Below are positions 21,901 through 25,183 of a stretch of 25,183 bases of DNA, piece by piece. The DNA is taken from the NCBI GenBank assembly GCA_009801015.1, contig VHZZ01006839.1:25203-50385 (forward strand), written 5' to 3'. Origin of the DNA: Silene noctiflora (taxonomy: Eukaryota; Streptophyta; Magnoliopsida; Caryophyllales; Caryophyllaceae). Positions within the stretch are counted from its first letter, which is position 1. Each line of letters begins with the position of its first letter. Under the pieces are notes generated by a model that searched no databases, was not told the DNA's origin, and saw nothing but the letters and a program-made list of their open reading frames with translations. The position numbers were made by a program, and so were the translations under genes.

Positions 21901-23306
21901 AGAAAAAGGTTATAAAGCAGTCCAAGACTATCTGAAACTATTTGCAAACAGCAGAAACACAACACCTTGTGTAACTGATGCAACTAGACAATGTACTGCC
22001 AAGCATTAGTCAACGTAATGTTGCGACATTAATGTACAAAATCAATCGTGTAAACAACAAATGAAAGATGTAAAAATGACCTTCATGGCTTGATGGTACC
22101 AGCTTTTTTTATTATTATCAGAATTCAGACATACCAGCATGACGACCTAGCAAAAGTATATACACCCTTTGTTCAATAATGAACTTCTCGATTTCCTTTT
22201 GAAGGTGCCTAAATAAATTTTCCACTTGGAATCTTTCCTTTTTGCATTATTTGTGAGCCCACTTTTCCACTCGGCTTACATTTTAATGCACTTGTTAACT
22301 TTCGTACAAAAGAAAAGAAGAAATCTATTCATCGACAGAGATAATACTCGTATGATTTAAGGGTATACACTTTCTAGAAAGCAGGGATAGTGATGTAGGT
22401 TTACTTTCATAAATGTTTAGTTTAAGCTGTCCCTCAGATTACTGCCTGGCACACATCAAAGATCCATACTGCATGGTGTTTCTGTGCATAGACAACAGAA
22501 ACTCTCGAATTTACTGCAAGCACTATTACCACTTGTCCTATTTCTTTGCTAATGGACTTGATAGAAAAATAACAACCCTCAATTGATTTTCACATCTCCC
22601 TACGTCAATTTTCTCAAGGTACCATAAATGTGATCCGAAAGTCGCTAAAGAATAAAGATCATCTGAACAACCATAAGTTTCAAGCAATTATCGAGACAGT
22701 CTCATGGCACTGAAAAGTCCATAGTTACCAATGTAACTAATCTTAAAGACTTTTGCGTAGTTACTACCTAAGTTCAATGTGATTACTTTGATCATATAAT
22801 ATGATAAATATGGCTAGAAAACAATAATGAACTCAACAGCACAACAAATAATTCAACAAACAAATGAAAATTCATCCTTACCTCCTAGATACACCGGCAA
22901 AACAATGCACCAAAACACATCCTTGTTTCTGACTCTCGTCAATAAAATCCAAACAAACCTCCAAATAATCCAACAAATTCTCATTTTCAGTGTCTTTCAA
23001 CGCAACAGCCATCCTCACCATTTTCAACTCTTTCCCAACATACTCCAAGTTATACACAAGCTTATCCGGCGAGAGTGCACTCTTCGACCAACAGTCATCA
23101 CCACCATCAGCCAAATCTCCAACAAAAACTCGCCGAATTTCCCTGGCAGGAATTACCAGTGAACTACGCCATTCAGTGAAGAATGAAATTGAGGCTGAAC
23201 TTACAGCTGACAATATGTGTGTAATCTCAGAACTCCCTTTCTCAAGGATTTCCGCCGCATCACTAATGTTTCCAATAAACAGATTTTCTCGCACTAAACA
23301 CGGCAT
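18919..23306 (-). CDS. Dual-specificity phosphatase of the DUSP12/YVH1 family
   Basis: Cysteine-dependent protein phosphatase with a C-terminal zinc domain. In yeast, Yvh1 helps mature the 60S ribosomal subunit through that domain; the plant role is inferred. Exons in transcript order are 23306-22882, 21845-21793, 21656-21592, 21461-21383, 19996-19688 and 19073-18919, totalling 1,086 nt (361 aa) with matching phases. It starts MPCLVRENLFIGNISDAAEI. The catalytic loop HCFAGVSRS has Cys135 and Arg141 and is split by intron 1; Asp105 (VALKDTENENLLDYL) is the likely general acid. The helix SAAIVTAYLM follows. The zinc domain carries CKKC (253-256), His269 in DHIPGEG, Cys297 in the segment GCSSIFVEPLKWM, CAHC (322-325) and CNC (339-341), ending GSWITPAFQLHKSRMD. 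All expected active-site and metal residues are present, so the copy looks functional. The start codon fits the family N-terminus. Confidence 0.93.
20575..20735 (-). repeat. TTG-tailed SINE-like repeat, copy 6 (reverse orientation)
   Basis: Lies in the fourth intron of the phosphatase gene. On the minus strand it reads gtgatgaagtaaagcaaata, caccataagtcatc, aacacaggagtaagactaca, and tacatccgccccccttaccc followed by cgcg, matching the middle of the family as best kept at 8160. In this gene it is in sense orientation. Confidence 0.6.
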
Positions 23307-23764
23307 GTTACACCAAATTTCGTCTCACAAATCACCTGTCATATTATTAATTACAATTAGATATTCCCTCCGTTATTTCACACGTCAACGTCACATTTCG
23401 TGATATACAGTTCTCTCTTCAAATCTCTAAAAATATAGATAAAGAAACGTACACTCTTACAAAATGATTTTCCGCCATGAGTCCAATTATATAAACTTCG
23501 TAACCTTTTACTAAGTACGTTTCCGTAAAACTGAAAGTCAAATACTTAACTCGAAAAATAAAAAAACATTTGTAACATAAAAACTTTCATTCATTATTTC
23601 GATCAATAACTCAAGATATGTTGTATCGCAACGGAATATATCACATCTCAATCCTAAAGCTATCAAAAGAATGAAAATGAACTGCACGATGAATACATTA
23701 GTCCACTGTCCACGAAAATTAATCTATAAGGTAAAATAATTCGGCAAATTACGGTAGTAATATA

Positions 23765-23849
23765 CTCCCTTGTCTCAATCATTTGTTTATCTTCGATTAA
23801 AATACACCACACAAGGAATAAAATAAACAATTGATTGGGACAGAGGGGG
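23765..23849. mobile_element. Stowaway-type MITE
   Basis: An 85-bp element flanked by TA (23763-23764 and 23850-23851). The left end is CTCCCTTGTCTCAATCATTT, and the right end on the minus strand is CCCCCTCTGTCCCAATCAAT. The same family as 11028-11143 by the CAATCATTTGTTTA core. Confidence 0.85.
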
Positions 23850-23951
23850 TAAGTGTTATAGTCAGTGGCGTAACTAGGGGCTAGCAGGGACGTTGCCTCT
23901 AATCAATGAAAAAATCACTACTTTTCTCTATTACGGAGTACCACTCCCTCC

Positions 23952-23985
23952 ATCCCGATCATTTGTTTACCTTATCGGGCTAATT
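23952..23985 (+). repeat. Solo left end of a Stowaway-type MITE
   Basis: Contains actccctccatcccgatcat followed by ttgtttacctta, matching the family consensus well. No matching right end is found in the following 500 bp, so it is a truncated copy or the partner has diverged. Confidence 0.5.
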
Positions 23986-24474
23986 TGATCATCGACCATA
24001 TCTATAAATGGTCCCCTCCTCTTTCCTCTTTCCTCGGTCTTCGTGCCAAAACCAAAGGTATCGGGACCAAGGGGTACTATTTTTTTTTTTTACTAGTATA
24101 CCTTATTTCATTTGTTGTTCTATTCCCCCGCCCCTACGTAATTACAAATCCTGATTCCGACACTGATTACATCGTCGAAAGTAAAACTAACCCAATTAGG
24201 TGCAATAATTACGAAACAAAAGGGGAAAAAAGTGTGAAAAAAACCTGGTAAAGGGGGGAATATTCCGGCGAAATGAAAAGAAACGTTGTAGTGAGTGAAG
24301 AGATATGGAGAGCGGTAGCTTTTAAATAAGAAGGGGGGAGATGGCGCGTGAGTGGTAGTCATGTGTTAGACGCTTCTACTAGTCCTCGGAATTGGTCCGG
24401 TTATAACTTTAGGATTTAATTTAATCGAGGTTGTGCTCAGCCCGAGTTCGGTTGAGTCGTGTTTGTTTTTAGGT

Positions 24475-24600
24475 GTAAATGGAGTCCCAAGTACGATTTT
24501 GATGATGACATGGTTTGAACCCAGGTCATATGTTCCACTTTTCAAATCATGACTTTATCAACTAAACTAGTTCAAGTCGATTATTGACTCACATCATAAG
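24475..24600 (-). mobile_element. tRNA-derived SINE (head region)
   Basis: Read on the minus strand, an A-box-like tagtttagttgataaag (around 24557-24572) is followed ~35 nt later by a B-box-like gggttcaaacc (24512-24523). The intervening gtcatgatttgaaaagtgga is typical of plant tRNA-derived SINE heads. It does not fold as an intact tRNA gene and has no clear tail. The boundaries are approximate. Confidence 0.55.
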
Positions 24601-24837
24601 CTTGTTTGGAGCGTTTGTGTTATTTTATTTATTTTTACTTAACTTAGTACTTCGTATTATTTATCTTTATCGTTAACTACAACAAAAATGAAATTTATAG
24701 TTTAACGTGTCCAGATTGAGTCCAAACCCTTTTCCGAGTTACACAAGGATTTATACTTTTTAGACTCAACAAGTTTCGACCTCAGGTCCTCAGGTCTAAT
24801 CTACGAACGACGAACTAACTCTGAGCTAATAAGGCCA

Positions 24838-25008
24838 TGTTCTTTTGGACTTAAAGTCACTTAACTTAAGTTCACTTCAGATCCTATAAGTTCAGTTCAG
24901 TTCAGTTCAGTTCATATCCTATAAGTTCAGTTCAGATCCTATAAGTTCAGTTCAGTTCAGATTCTATAAGTTAAGTTCAGTTCAGATCCTATAAATTCAG
25001 TTCAGAAA
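24838..25008. repeat. TTCAG / ATCCTATAAGTTCAG tandem repeat, likely a MITE end
   Basis: Up to four TTCAG units in a row alternate with cctataagttcagttcaga-type units of roughly 20-30 bp from about 24882. Just before, ggccatgttcttttggactt looks like a transposon terminus, after which the sequence becomes repetitive. The element probably continues beyond the window. There is no coding content. Confidence 0.75.
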
Positions 25009-25183
25009 CTTATATACGAAGTATTATTTTTACAAATCGATGCAAAAATATTTGACATTAATTATTCAATACATATATAGTTTATGTTTTTTAAAAAAAA
25101 TTATCACTTCTCTCATTATTTTTTATCGTAATGTAATCATAGTATAATGTATGAACAACCCAATTAATATAAAGCGGAAAAAT

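Larger units (their letters stand above)
23335..24300 (-). promoter_or_regulatory. Possible 5'-UTR intron and upstream leader/promoter of the phosphatase gene
   Basis: On the minus strand a TATA-like cttatttaaaa (24321-24330) is followed about 30-60 nt on by a C/T-rich stretch without ATG (24300-24245) that ends at taccag|gttttt. Near the start codon, an acceptor tatgacag|gtgatt lies at 23336, giving a 29-nt second leader segment without ATG. This would be a ~0.9 kb 5'-UTR intron containing MITEs. It is inferred from signals alone. The alternative is a single uninterrupted leader with a start nearer the ATG. Confidence 0.35.

Noticed and set aside
22165-22320. MITE-like stretch in intron 1 of the phosphatase gene (ctttgttcaataatgaactt)
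   Set aside because: It weakly resembles the MITE end at 12880, but I found no matching inverse end or TA duplication.
22827-23403. Plus-strand open frames opposite exon 1 of the phosphatase gene
   Set aside because: They are complement shadows. The minus strand encodes the conserved phosphatase with HCFAGVSR.
23985-24251. An 88-codon open frame between the MITEs and the SINE
   Set aside because: No domain, low-complexity hydrophobic peptide, overlaps a MITE end and poly-T. Not supported as a gene.
24512-24572. tRNA gene on the minus strand
   Set aside because: A and B boxes are present, but the sequence cannot form a proper acceptor stem or anticodon arm; a SINE head explains it.
1-25183. 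A novel multi-gene system, biosynthetic cluster or defence locus
   Set aside because: The three host genes are ordinary conserved single genes with unrelated roles, and everything else is transposon-derived or simple repeat.

Overview
This is a 25.2 kb piece of a plant nuclear genome. Evidence: genes split by AT-rich GT-AG introns, abundant intronic transposon relics, and three conserved eukaryotic genes that read like dicot orthologues. Stowaway-type MITEs with the ending CTCCCTCCGTCCCAATCATTTGTTTACC-like (seen here in several variants) and TTCAG-rich tracts suggest Caryophyllales, probably Amaranthaceae (the spinach, beet and quinoa group). That placement is an inference from repeat style, not a search result.

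Layout. 1-2739: the right-hand part of a Mutator-like element (MULE) encoding a MuDR-type transposase, cut at its 5' end by the window edge and carrying one in-frame TGA. About 2.85-8.63 kb (+): an RSRC2-like arginine/serine-rich protein with a C-terminal SMAP domain, six coding exons (414 aa by my splice model) and a long 5'-UTR intron. 8.63-10.7 kb: intergenic, mostly an old GAGCTC/GAGCC-rich dispersed repeat. 10.73-18.15 kb (+): a rhomboid-like pseudoprotease with a C-terminal UBA domain (RBL18/UBAC2 type), eight coding exons (294 aa), one intron apparently using a GC donor. 18.92-23.31 kb (-): a DUSP12/YVH1-type dual-specificity phosphatase with a C-terminal zinc-binding domain, six coding exons (361 aa), convergent with the rhomboid gene. 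23.3-25.2 kb: MITEs, a possible upstream 5'-UTR exon and promoter of the phosphatase gene, a tRNA-derived SINE (-), and a TTCAG tandem-repeat element running off the end.

The three host genes are unrelated housekeeping-type genes with no sign of joint function: RNA processing, ER membrane/ubiquitin, and ribosome maturation/phosphatase. The most informative structure is in the introns. Intron 2 of the rhomboid gene (3.4 kb) holds a LINE fragment, a Stowaway MITE and a 1,019-bp non-autonomous MULE with ~110-bp terminal inverted repeats and a perfect 9-bp target-site duplication. The termini of that MULE resemble the sequence at the presumed right end of the transposase-bearing MULE at 2.74 kb. 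A second, TTG-tailed SINE-like family occurs at least six times, mainly in introns of all three genes.

I found no tRNA or rRNA gene, CRISPR array, or novel multi-gene system. All exon boundaries come from reading-frame continuity and splice consensus by eye; no transcript evidence was available.
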